Made by a program: the position numbers and the translations under genes. From a virus, in the IMG/VR virus record IMGVR_UViG_3300007539_000242, positions 1 through 23,049 of that record: a DNA stretch of 23,049 nucleotides; one strand, given 5' to 3'. Below are positions 15,613-22,100 of the stretch, piece after piece (within the stretch, counting starts at the first letter, position 1; every line of letters begins with the position of its first letter). The notes beneath the pieces are model-generated. The model did not search any database. It saw only the letters and a list, made by a program, of their open reading frames with translations, and was not told the origin of the DNA.

Positions 15613-16446
15613 ATGAACGTTGTCGGCCTAGGCAAGACTGCTTGCAACATTGCAAAAGAATTCCAAAAATACCCTCAATACAAAACTTTCTTTTTGAATT
15701 CAGAGAAGCTAGAAGAAAACAATTTCTTTCTTATTCCTAAACAAGATTCCCATGAGCTTTATGAAGAAAGATGCCCGGATTTGTCTTCCTTTTCTTCAAA
15801 GGTTGATGATGATGTTATTTTTATTGTGAATGGTGGAGGAACCATCACAGGATCTGTTTTAAGGATCTTGGAAAAGATCAAAGACAAAAAGATAACAATC
15901 ATCTTTTTGAAGCCTGAAGAAGCTTCTTTGACTTCTTTGAGAAAAACTCAAAATAAAGTTGTCTTCAATATTCTACAAGAATACACTAGATCTGGCTTGT
16001 TTGAGAGGATGTTTATTCTAGAATTAGATAAAGTAGAAGAAACAGTCACAGGAATTACGATCTTGAACAGGATCAAAAAGATCAACGAGTTTATTTGTGA
16101 TCTGATCCATACTGTGAACATATTCGAAAACACATCAGCAATCTTTGAAACGCCAAAAGAGAATGTTGACTTTTCAAGGATCTATTCTATTGGTATATAC
16201 GATTTTGAAAATAATTTAGAGAAAATGTTTTTTTCTCTTGACACTCCGAAAGAATTTTGCTATTATTACAACATTCCAATGAAAACGTTGGAAGAAGACA
16301 CTGAAATATTCAAAAGGATCACAAACAGAATGAAAGAAAAGACAAAAGAAAAAGAATGCCACATTTCCTATTCCATCTATGGAACTCACCACCAACAGAT
16401 ATACTCTTATGTTATATCCAATTCTCACTTAATTCAAAAATTTTAA
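15613..16446 (+). CDS. Divergent FtsZ/tubulin-like protein
   Basis: A 277-residue protein. The order of elements follows the FtsZ/tubulin GTPase domain. It has MNVVGLGKTACNIA (1-14) at the first nucleotide loop, and VNGGGTITGSVLRILEKI (72-89), compared with the signature GGGTGTG[AS] followed by a helix. Next is IIFLKPE (strand), then RKTQNKVVFNILQEYTRSGLFERMFIL, compared with the FtsZ segment before its 'VIPND' strand. An H7-like helix carries N158, and ENVDFSRI (183-190) matches the FtsZ T7 loop N-x-D-F-A-D. The T7 aspartate equivalent to E. coli D212 is Arg (R189), so GTP hydrolysis between subunits may be weak or absent. The C-terminal domain is short (about 85 residues). AGGAGG lies five bases before the ATG. 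Confidence 0.65.
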   Translation: MNVVGLGKTACNIAKEFQKYPQYKTFFLNSEKLEENNFFLIPKQDSHELYEERCPDLSSFSSKVDDDVIFIVNGGGTITGSVLRILEKIKDKKITIIFLKPEEASLTSLRKTQNKVVFNILQEYTRSGLFERMFILELDKVEETVTGITILNRIKKINEFICDLIHTVNIFENTSAIFETPKENVDFSRIYSIGIYDFENNLEKMFFSLDTPKEFCYYYNIPMKTLEEDTEIFKRITNRMKEKTKEKECHISYSIYGTHHQQIYSYVISNSHLIQKF

Positions 16447-16454
16447 AATAGTTC

Positions 16455-16483
16455 TTGACTTTCTGATTCAGATCGAATACAAT
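16455..16483 (+). promoter_or_regulatory. Sigma70-type promoter before the OMP decarboxylase-like gene
   Basis: TTGACT (16455-16460) and TACAAT (16478-16483) are separated by exactly 17 bases, in the gap after the tubulin-like gene and 23 bases before the ATG. The upstream context AGTTCTTGACTTT is shared with the promoter at 17453-17481. Confidence 0.75.
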
Positions 16484-16505
16484 TTAAAACATCAAAGGAA
16501 AGCAA

Positions 16506-17171
16506 ATGAAAAAGATTATCATCTCTTTGGATTGTCCACTGCAAAAAGCAGTTAAAATCATGAAGCAAACAGGCGAAATGGAACAAGTTTATGGATATAA
16601 GATTGGATTTCATCTTGTTTTTACATTTGGTTTGATTCGTTGTGTGAATGAGGTAAAGTTCAGAGCGCCAAACAAGAAAGTGATCTATGATCATCAAAAA
16701 GGAGGAAACGACATCCCACAAATGGGAATGAACTTTGCTTCTGCTATGAAAATGGCCGGCGTTGATGAAGCGATTCTGTTTCCTTTTGCCGGCCCTGACT
16801 CTTTGGATTTTTGGTTGAAAGAATTGAAAAAAAGAAACATTGAAACAATTGTTGGTGGTAAGATGACCCATCAAGGGTTTTCGAAAGAAGAAGGAGGTTT
16901 CTTTTCTGATGAAGATTCTTTGAAGATTTACAAGCAAGCTGCTGATTTTGGAGTGAATAGGTTTGTGCTTCCTCCTAATAAACACGACTTTTATGAAAAA
17001 GTTTCAAGTCATGTTGAAGGGAACAAGATTATCTATTCTCCCGGATTTGGAGCGCAAGGTTGCGAGGATAACTCTTATACAGATTATCCTATTATTGGAA
17101 GAAGCATTTATAACTCAGAAGATCCAAAAGAAAGTGTTTTGGAATGGTATGAAAAACTTTGTAAGGAATAA
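16506..17171 (+). CDS. pyrF: Orotidine 5'-phosphate decarboxylase-like protein
   Basis: A 221-residue (beta/alpha)8-type protein. The OMP decarboxylase would convert OMP to UMP in pyrimidine synthesis. Visible residues are D9 (ISLD), K32 (YKIG), and the catalytic array D62-H-Q-K65-x3-D69-I-P. The family usually has D-x-K-x-x-D-I-P; the D-x-x-K-x-x-x-D-I-P form has one extra residue on each side of the Lys and, as I recall, is found in some archaeal-type enzymes. Phosphate-binding elements are also present: SPGFGAQG (Gln) near 180 and IIGRSIY (Arg) near 198. It is of normal length for the family. It has its own promoter, and AAAGGA lies before the ATG. It probably helps feed nucleotide demand during infection. 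A related non-decarboxylating barrel cannot be excluded. Confidence 0.7.
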   Translation: MKKIIISLDCPLQKAVKIMKQTGEMEQVYGYKIGFHLVFTFGLIRCVNEVKFRAPNKKVIYDHQKGGNDIPQMGMNFASAMKMAGVDEAILFPFAGPDSLDFWLKELKKRNIETIVGGKMTHQGFSKEEGGFFSDEDSLKIYKQAADFGVNRFVLPPNKHDFYEKVSSHVEGNKIIYSPGFGAQGCEDNSYTDYPIIGRSIYNSEDPKESVLEWYEKLCKE

Positions 17172-17186
17172 ACTTAGGAGAGTAAA

Positions 17187-17438
17187 ATGAAGTTCAATGT
17201 TTATCACGGTTCGTTTAAAAAGAAAGATGGTTCTATTCGAAGTATGAGGTTTGTGAAGCTGGATGAGATTCCAAAAGAAGCTCTTCCCGAAGGGAAAGGC
17301 GGAAAGAAAGCAAAGCTCCAAGAAGGAATGGAGTTGGTTTGGGATATTGAGAACAATGGATACAGAGTGGTTAATCACAATACTCTATTGGGTGAATTGG
17401 TTTCTTATCATATGTCTGGAAATTTGAATTTGAAATAA
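17187..17438 (+). CDS. Small WYL_2/SH3-like protein
   Basis: An 83-residue protein with a probable small beta barrel: YHGSFKKKDGSIRSMRFVKLDEIP (6-29), then LQEGMELVWDIENNGYRVVNHNTLLGE. The 'KKDG-[ST]-x-R-x-x-F/M' opening followed by 'IP' resembles the WYL_2 (former DUF2693) family of phage proteins, thought to be Sm/SH3-like and possibly nucleic-acid binding. The ATG follows TAGGAG by six bases. It sits between the OMP decarboxylase-like gene and the promoter of the SSB gene, so it is likely co-transcribed with the former. The role is unknown. Confidence 0.55.
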   Translation: MKFNVYHGSFKKKDGSIRSMRFVKLDEIPKEALPEGKGGKKAKLQEGMELVWDIENNGYRVVNHNTLLGELVSYHMSGNLNLK

Positions 17439-17452
17439 TTTGAAAAAAGTTC

Positions 17453-17481
17453 TTGACTTTTTGAATTCGTTTTGATATGAT
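17453..17481 (+). promoter_or_regulatory. Sigma70-type promoter before the SSB gene
   Basis: TTGACT (17453-17458), a 17-base spacer and TATGAT (17476-17481). The match to the bacterial housekeeping consensus is one mismatch in each box. It lies 43 bases before the SSB start and shares AGTTCTTGACTTT with the other promoter. It would drive SSB, UvsX and the small gene up to the terminator at 19589. Confidence 0.8.
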
Positions 17482-17524
17482 ATTACACAAGCTCGAAGCT
17501 GTTAACAACACAAAGGAGAAAACA

Positions 17525-18256
17525 ATGGCTATTGACATGAAAAAAATGAGAGAAAAGTACAACCGTCTGAAAAACAAAGGAGGCGGTAAAGACAATCTTT
17601 TCTGGAAACCGGAAGATGGAGAGCAAACCATTCGTATTCTGCCCACTTCGGATGGCGATCCGTTCAAAGAGTTTTGGTTCTATTACGGACTGGACAAAGC
17701 TCCGACTCTTTGCCCGAAGCGTAACTTTGGTGATGAGTCCCCTGTTTTGGACTTTGCTTCCGAACTTTATCGCGAAGGCACTCCGGAGTCTATTGAAATG
17801 GCTAAAAAGCTGTTTCCAAAGCAAAGGTTCTTCTCGCCTGTCCTCGTTCGAGGAAAAGAAGAAGAAGGTGTGAAAATTTGGGGTTACTCCAAAACTGTTT
17901 ATGAGCAACTGCTTCAATTGGTTTTGAACCCCGACTACGGTGATATTACCGATACTGACACTGGAACTGACTTGGTTCTTGCTTATGGTAAAGCGCCGGG
18001 AGCAATGTTCCCCTCTACCACTCTTACTCCGAAGCGTCGAGCTTCGAAAGCATGCGAAGATGGTGATGAGGAATGCGCTCAACTTCTGGAAGCTATTCCG
18101 GACTTTGATGGCCTTTTCGAAAGAAAAACCACACAAGATGTTCAAGCACTGCTTGATAGATATCTTGCTGGTGGTGACAAAGACGAAGTTGAGAAATACT
18201 CTTCTAATGTTGAAGACAAAGTTGGAAAGGCTTTCAACGAACTTCTTGGAGGTTGA
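17525..18256 (+). CDS. 32: Single-stranded DNA-binding protein (gp32-like)
   Basis: A 243-residue protein; the start is ATG 17525 after AAAGGAG (17512-17518). An in-frame ATG 48 bases upstream overlaps the -10 box and is rejected. The N-terminus is basic (KKMREKYNRLKNK, 6-18), matching the gp32 cooperativity region. Residues 24-62 (LFWKPEDGEQTIRILPTSDGDPFKEFWFYYG) follow the gp32 OB-fold pattern. T4 gp32 has about 301 residues and a zinc site of His plus three Cys. Here only C63 lies in the core, so zinc binding is not evident. The C-terminus is charged. gp32 coats single-stranded DNA in replication and recombination and works with UvsX, which is encoded next. Only three bases separate the two genes. 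Confidence 0.85.
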   Translation: MAIDMKKMREKYNRLKNKGGGKDNLFWKPEDGEQTIRILPTSDGDPFKEFWFYYGLDKAPTLCPKRNFGDESPVLDFASELYREGTPESIEMAKKLFPKQRFFSPVLVRGKEEEGVKIWGYSKTVYEQLLQLVLNPDYGDITDTDTGTDLVLAYGKAPGAMFPSTTLTPKRRASKACEDGDEECAQLLEAIPDFDGLFERKTTQDVQALLDRYLAGGDKDEVEKYSSNVEDKVGKAFNELLGG

Positions 18257-18259
18257 TAA

Positions 18260-19342
18260 ATGACCGCTGGCAAAGTAGACATGGATGTGTACCGCAAGCT
18301 GCTGAATAAAAAGGTGGGCATGACGGTTGCACACAACCTCAACAAAGAAAATCCAACAGAAGTCAAAGAATGGATTCCCACCGGCTCACGCTGGTTGGAC
18401 TCTATCATTTGCAGAGGCCAATTGGCTGGCATTCCTGTTGGAAAAATCACGGAGATTGCAGGACTTGAAGCTAGTGGGAAAAGCTTCATGGCTGCACAAA
18501 TTGCTGGTAACGCACAAAAGATGGGCATTAGAGTTGCTTACTTTGACGCTGAATCAGCAATTGATCCTACTTTCTTGGCAAAAGCTGGTTGCAATGTTGA
18601 TGACTTGCTTTATGTCCAAGCAGCATCTGTTGAAAAAGTATTCGAAATGATTGAAACTCTTTTGGCAGATGAAGAGAAATGGCTGTTTATTTGGGATTCC
18701 CTAGCGCACACTCCTGCGGAGAAAGATGTTGAAGGTGACTTCAACCCTCAATCTTCTATGGCAATGAAAGCTAGGATTCTTTCCAAAGCCTTCTCTAAGG
18801 TGACGATTCCTTTGGCAAATACACAATCAACTTTCTTGATTGTTAATCAGCTTAAAACGAATATCACCAGTAATATTGCAGAAGCTTTGACTACTCCTTA
18901 TTTCACACCGGGAGGTAAAGCTGCTCATTACACCTATTCTTTGAGAATCTGGCTTACCGCCAGAAAAGCAAAGGCTGCTTACATTTTGGACTCCAATGGG
19001 GTCAGGATTGGTTCCGAAGTGAAAGTCAAACTTGAAAAGTCTCGCTTTGGCTCCGCCGGAAGGACTTGCAACTTTAAGTTGCTTTGGGGTCAGCAAGTGG
19101 GAATTCAAGATGAGGAAAGTTGGCTTGATGCCATCAGAGGCTCTGAAAGGTTGAAAACCGCAGGGGCTTGGTACACTCTAACTTCGAAAGAAGGAAGAGA
19201 GTTTAAGTTTCAATTGAAACAGTGGGTCGAGAAACTTCAAGACCCAGAGTTTAGACAAGTTATCTTTGACGTTATGGATGAGCATGTAATCTATAAGCCA
19301 GCCGAAGATAACGAAGACGCATTACAAACACAGGAGGATTAA
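18260..19342 (+). CDS. uvsX: UvsX/RecA-like recombinase
   Basis: A 360-residue strand-exchange protein. The Walker A motif is GLEASGKS (68-75). YFDAESA (94-100) holds the catalytic glutamate E99, as in RecA. Walker B is LFIWD (142-146). NQLKTN (196-201) begins the L2-type DNA-binding loop, and TPYFTPGGKAAHY follows it. The length is close to T4 UvsX (about 391). It forms filaments on ssDNA and drives recombination-dependent replication and repair with the gp32-like protein upstream. GGAGG lies before its ATG in the end of the SSB gene, which suggests coupled expression. I noticed no AUA codon in it, in contrast to the glycosyltransferase genes downstream. Confidence 0.92.
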   Translation: MTAGKVDMDVYRKLLNKKVGMTVAHNLNKENPTEVKEWIPTGSRWLDSIICRGQLAGIPVGKITEIAGLEASGKSFMAAQIAGNAQKMGIRVAYFDAESAIDPTFLAKAGCNVDDLLYVQAASVEKVFEMIETLLADEEKWLFIWDSLAHTPAEKDVEGDFNPQSSMAMKARILSKAFSKVTIPLANTQSTFLIVNQLKTNITSNIAEALTTPYFTPGGKAAHYTYSLRIWLTARKAKAAYILDSNGVRIGSEVKVKLEKSRFGSAGRTCNFKLLWGQQVGIQDEESWLDAIRGSERLKTAGAWYTLTSKEGREFKFQLKQWVEKLQDPEFRQVIFDVMDEHVIYKPAEDNEDALQTQED

Positions 19343-19343
19343 A

Positions 19344-19574
19344 ATGCGAAGTAAAAACCCATATGAATTGAGATTTGATATCTTTCATGCTGCCCAGAGC
19401 AGGAAAATGGATCAATATTACGAAAGTATGACTGACTACCGTCAAGCGTGGAACCTTTCTCAAGAAGGCCGTTCGGTCGATGTTCCAGTCCGTCCAGAAT
19501 TTCCCACCTTGGACGAAGTCTTCAACGAAGCTTATCGCATCAAAGCTTTTGTAGAAGAGCGCGAAGATAACTAA
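19344..19574 (+). CDS. Small conserved-looking phage protein after uvsX
   Basis: A 76-residue acidic, helical protein starting NPYELRFDIFHAAQSRKMDQYY and ending with PEFPTLDEVFNEAYRIKAFVEE. Proteins with this opening and a C-terminal 'P-T-x-x-E-[IV]-x-x-x-A' helix occur, as far as I recall, in many T4-like marine phages, but I know of no function. The ATG is one base after the uvsX stop, with AGGAGG (19332-19337) inside the end of uvsX. It is the last gene before the terminator, so it is in the SSB-uvsX transcript. It could be a regulator or small accessory factor of recombination; nothing in the sequence shows this directly. Confidence 0.65.
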   Translation: MRSKNPYELRFDIFHAAQSRKMDQYYESMTDYRQAWNLSQEGRSVDVPVRPEFPTLDEVFNEAYRIKAFVEEREDN

Positions 19575-19588
19575 TATCTTCCAAACCT

Positions 19589-19610
19589 GAAGCCCGAAAG
19601 GGCTTCTTTT
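19589..19610 (+). terminator. Intrinsic terminator after the recombination genes
   Basis: GAAGCCC and GGGCTTC form a perfect 7-base stem with a GAAA tetraloop, followed by TTTT. It lies 15 bases after the stop of the 76-residue gene and directly before the first tRNA. Confidence 0.85.
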
Positions 19611-19684
19611 CGACTCGTAGCTCAGCAGGTAAGAGCGCACAACTTATAATTGTGAGGACGAGGGTTCAAATCCCTCCGGGTCAA
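19611..19684 (+). tRNA. tRNA-Ile (anticodon UAU)
   Basis: A 74-base cloverleaf. D stem GCTC/GAGC; anticodon stem CACAA/TTGTG with loop CTTATAA, anticodon TAT; T arm GAGGG-TTCAAAT-CCCTC. The acceptor pairs six of seven positions; the first pair would be C1-A72. The discriminator is A, and CCA is not encoded. It reads AUA isoleucine codons. Its 5' end touches the T-run of the terminator. Confidence 0.85.
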
Positions 19685-19688
19685 TTTT

Positions 19689-19761
19689 TCCGATATAGCT
19701 CAGTTGGTAGAGCAGGTGGCTGTTAACCACCTTGTCGCAGGTTCGAGTCCTGCTGTCGGAG
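19689..19761 (+). tRNA. tRNA-Asn (anticodon GUU)
   Basis: A 73-base cloverleaf with a fully paired acceptor TCCGATA/TGTCGGA (one T-G pair), D stem GCTC/GAGC, anticodon stem GGTGG/CCACC with loop CTGTTAA, and T arm GCAGG-TTCGAGT-CCTGC. The discriminator is G. No encoded CCA. It starts four bases after the Ile tRNA. Confidence 0.95.
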
Positions 19762-19769
19762 CAAATTTT

Positions 19770-19851
<82 letters not shown>

Positions 19852-19876
19852 CTAATTTCCAACAAAGGAGAATAAA

Positions 19877-20128
19877 ATGTCAAAGATTAAAATCACAGAA
19901 CACCCTGAATTAACCTTACTTTGTAAACAATACATTGATGGAGATAGAGAAGATAAGCAGATTGTTTGGATGGAGATGGCCGATCTTTGTTTGGAAAAGA
20001 GTCTGAACCATCATCTTTTCTTTGAAGAGTATTGCAGAGTTCACGGAGTTGGTCTTTTTGAAGGTCAAAAAAAGAAAAAGAAAGCCAGACCATCTAACAG
20101 AGAAATGAAAAGGATGAAGAAAAGATGA
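19877..20128 (+). CDS. Small protein with Lys-rich tail after the tRNAs
   Basis: An 83-residue protein. The N-terminal 55 residues are a probable helical domain (LTLLCKQYIDGDREDKQI, then LCLEKSLNHHLFFEEYC). The C-terminus from residue 65 is very basic (Lys/Arg, ending MKRMKKR), which suggests nucleic-acid contact. The ATG follows AAAGGAG. The stop overlaps the next ATG as ATGA. A partial second copy of its 3' third lies at 21995-22078, showing that this junction was duplicated when the glycosyltransferase genes arrived. No family recognised. Confidence 0.65.
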   Translation: MSKIKITEHPELTLLCKQYIDGDREDKQIVWMEMADLCLEKSLNHHLFFEEYCRVHGVGLFEGQKKKKKARPSNREMKRMKKR

Positions 20129-20150
20129 AACCAAACGACTTATCTATCAA
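20030..20150 (+). repeat. Left copy of the direct repeat flanking the glycosyltransferase cassette
   Basis: It covers the 3' third of the 83-residue gene, its ATGA junction and the first eight codons of the next gene. It matches 21995-22100 apart from two gaps (3 and 12 bases, both whole codons) and scattered changes. The block CCAGACCATCTAACA and the block AAGAAAAGATGA are identical in both. Confidence 0.85.
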
Positions 20151-21216
20151 TGAAAGTAGCGAAAAACTAAGAATAGGCTATCTTGCTATGAGTAAGAGGA
20201 TAGAATCAGGTTCTTACCGCATATGGGTTCATGATTATAATCAGTATTTTAAAGATATCGGAGTTGACTCAGAGATAATTCTAATTTCTGAAGACAACGC
20301 AGTTGAAAAAATAGGTAATCGTGACATTATAATCATAGGCAAATGTCTTCACCATAATCTTAGTTCTATAGTTGGCTACATAAAGAGTGTTAATTCTAGC
20401 ATTGTTATTGGAACAATAAATCCTCCTAGAAACGCTAGTCCGGATGGAATTGATTTTGCCATGGTAGGTTCCATGGAGGAGTTTGATAGCTTATCATTTT
20501 ACAAAAATGTAATTTTGATTCCACTTATAGAATCGATCTATCACTATAGTGAGATTAAAAAACATAAAAAAGAAGATATTTTAAAGATATGCTACCATGG
20601 CTGGACTCCTCACCTTTTTTCTTTTGTGTGCGGATTGAAGGAAGCATTAGAGAGATTTTCAAAAGAAAGAAAAATTGAACTTCATATTATTTCTGAAAAA
20701 TCGCAAAATGAATTTAACTGGCGACATGAAAATGGATTGCCAGAAGGCATATCAGTCTTGTTTAAAAAATGGAATATTAATACAGTAAAAGAAAATTTGC
20801 AATCCTGTGACATAGGAATATGTCCCGGTGTATATGATATGACAGATGTTGAGCTTACCGTTAACAATAAGGTTGGTAAATTTTCAACCGATTACGTAAT
20901 GAGATACAAAAATAAAACAAATAACGGGCGAGCCTTAGTTTTTATGTCTTTGGGGGTGCCGGTTGTTTCAGATTTTAGTCCTAGTAATTTTCATCTATTC
21001 GGAGACTCAATCGCCGGCGCAGTTGCTCATACACCCCTAGGGTGGTATAAGGCATTAAGTAGATTTAGTGATCATAATGAAAGAAATAAGACTTCTGAGT
21101 ATGCAAAAAAGTTTTTAGAAAAATATTATAACCCTCATGTGTGGGCAAGGAGGTGTTATGAACAGATGTTGAGAATATGGAAAGAAAAAAATAATAGTTT
21201 AATTATTGGAGCTTAG
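20125..21216 (+). CDS. Glycosyltransferase, GT-B fold (GT4-like)
   Basis: A 363-residue protein. After the first eight residues (MKPNDLSI, see the repeat) a Rossmann-like N-terminal half begins with LRIGYLAMS. The C-terminal half has YHGW (157-160), CDIGICPG (228-235) and NNGRALVFMSLGVPVVSDFSPSN (267-289), the donor-binding part of GT4-type transferases where 'R-A-L-E-x-M-x-x-G-x-P-V-V' is the usual pattern. It would transfer a sugar from an activated donor; the acceptor (phage DNA, a virion protein or host surface sugar) cannot be seen. It has about 16 AUA codons, against none that I noticed in uvsX, so it looks newly acquired. Its start overlaps the 83-residue gene (ATGA). Confidence 0.75.
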   Translation: MKPNDLSINESSEKLRIGYLAMSKRIESGSYRIWVHDYNQYFKDIGVDSEIILISEDNAVEKIGNRDIIIIGKCLHHNLSSIVGYIKSVNSSIVIGTINPPRNASPDGIDFAMVGSMEEFDSLSFYKNVILIPLIESIYHYSEIKKHKKEDILKICYHGWTPHLFSFVCGLKEALERFSKERKIELHIISEKSQNEFNWRHENGLPEGISVLFKKWNINTVKENLQSCDIGICPGVYDMTDVELTVNNKVGKFSTDYVMRYKNKTNNGRALVFMSLGVPVVSDFSPSNFHLFGDSIAGAVAHTPLGWYKALSRFSDHNERNKTSEYAKKFLEKYYNPHVWARRCYEQMLRIWKEKNNSLIIGA

Positions 21217-21220
21217 TAAG

Positions 21221-21979
21221 ATGGATAAATTAGATAAAGGTTTTTTATATATTGCTTTCGGTGATTCTTTTACAAAAGAGGCTTTAATGTCTATCAAGTC
21301 ATTAAAGAGGTTTAATGATGAACCGGTCGCTTTATATACTGATCAGGAATTGCCTAATGATATAAAAAGTTTAGTCGACTTATACGCCAAAATAGAACCT
21401 AGGCATATAAGGGCTAAGGTTGATTTTATTGATAAGACACCGTTTAAGAAAACCGTATACCTAGACTCTGATACTGTGATAGCAAGAAACATATCAGATA
21501 TGTTTGAGATATTAGAACGTTTTGATGTAGGCCTAGTCCATGATTATGCCAGAAAAAGATTAAAATACTCTAAATTAGTTCCTGAATATGCTAATATACC
21601 TTACGCTTTTTCTGAATTTAACGGTGGTATTATGGCATACAATGACTCTGAAAGTTCTACAATGTTTTTGAATAGGTGGAAAGAGTATTTTTATAAATAT
21701 TACCAACAGACTAGTGGGTGGGATCAGGTTAGCTTAAGGGTTTCCTTGTGGGAGAGTGATGTAAGAATACACACGTTTCCTTTTGAGTACAACATAAGAG
21801 GGAAATCTACTAGGGAAAAAGTTAGAAATTTAAAAGGCGAGTTTGGAGATGATCATTTAGAGCCTAGAATATACCACGTACACTATGATAGGGAAGTTCA
21901 TTTCGGCAAGTTTCAATATACCTTAAATGACCTTGATGAGTTTGAGAAAAAGATAAAAAATCAATGCATGGACTACTAA
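21221..21979 (+). CDS. Glycosyltransferase, GT8-like
   Basis: The start is taken at ATG 21221, nine bases after GGAG in the end of the preceding gene, giving 252 residues; an earlier in-frame TTG is less likely. The GT-A pattern is clear: VYLDSDTVIARN (79-90) contains the metal-binding D82-S-D84. FNGGIMAYN (133-141) and GWDQ (166-169) fit the GT8/glycogenin acceptor and catalytic loops. IYHVHYD (217-223) supplies a likely third metal ligand. It would work with the upstream GT-B enzyme to build a short glycan. It has about 11 AUA codons. Both genes lie between the direct repeat copies, forming one cassette. Confidence 0.75.
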   Translation: MDKLDKGFLYIAFGDSFTKEALMSIKSLKRFNDEPVALYTDQELPNDIKSLVDLYAKIEPRHIRAKVDFIDKTPFKKTVYLDSDTVIARNISDMFEILERFDVGLVHDYARKRLKYSKLVPEYANIPYAFSEFNGGIMAYNDSESSTMFLNRWKEYFYKYYQQTSGWDQVSLRVSLWESDVRIHTFPFEYNIRGKSTREKVRNLKGEFGDDHLEPRIYHVHYDREVHFGKFQYTLNDLDEFEKKIKNQCMDY

Positions 21980-21994
21980 TCTTCACCAGACACA

Positions 21995-22078
21995 TATAGA
22001 GCTCATGGAGTTAGTCTTTTTGAAGGTCAAAAAACCAGACCATCTAACAAAGAAATGAAAAAAATGAAGAAAAGATGA
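21995..22078 (+). pseudogene. Remnant copy of the C-terminus of the 83-residue gene
   Basis: In frame it reads HGVSLFEGQKTRPSNKEMKK and on to MKKR-stop, matching HGVGLFEGQ...RPSNREMKRMKKR at 20042-20128. It lacks any start and the N-terminal two thirds, and has a 12-base in-frame deletion in the Lys run. Its TGA overlaps the ATG of the next gene exactly as in the intact copy. Confidence 0.8.
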
Positions 22079-22100
22079 TATCAAAAAACTTATCTATTAT
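21995..22100 (+). repeat. Right copy of the direct repeat flanking the glycosyltransferase cassette
   Basis: It covers the gene remnant and the first codons of the 220-residue gene (MISKNLSI, compared with MKPNDLSI at the left copy). The two ATG codons are 1950 bases apart. This is the probable original junction, now separated from its upstream gene. Confidence 0.85.

Noticed and set aside
16443-16985. Minus-strand open frame of 180 codons opposite the OMP decarboxylase-like gene
   Set aside because: Fully antisense to a gene with clear catalytic residues, and it would start within it without a ribosome binding site.
17477-17524. Earlier ATG for the SSB gene, adding 16 residues
   Set aside because: It overlaps the TATGAT -10 box, so it would not be on the transcript from that promoter; the later ATG has AAAGGAG.
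17483-18334. Long open frame on the minus strand (283 codons) opposite the SSB gene
   Set aside because: It lies fully opposite gp32 and the start of uvsX, has no ribosome binding site, and its protein has no recognisable pattern. It is a shadow of codon bias.
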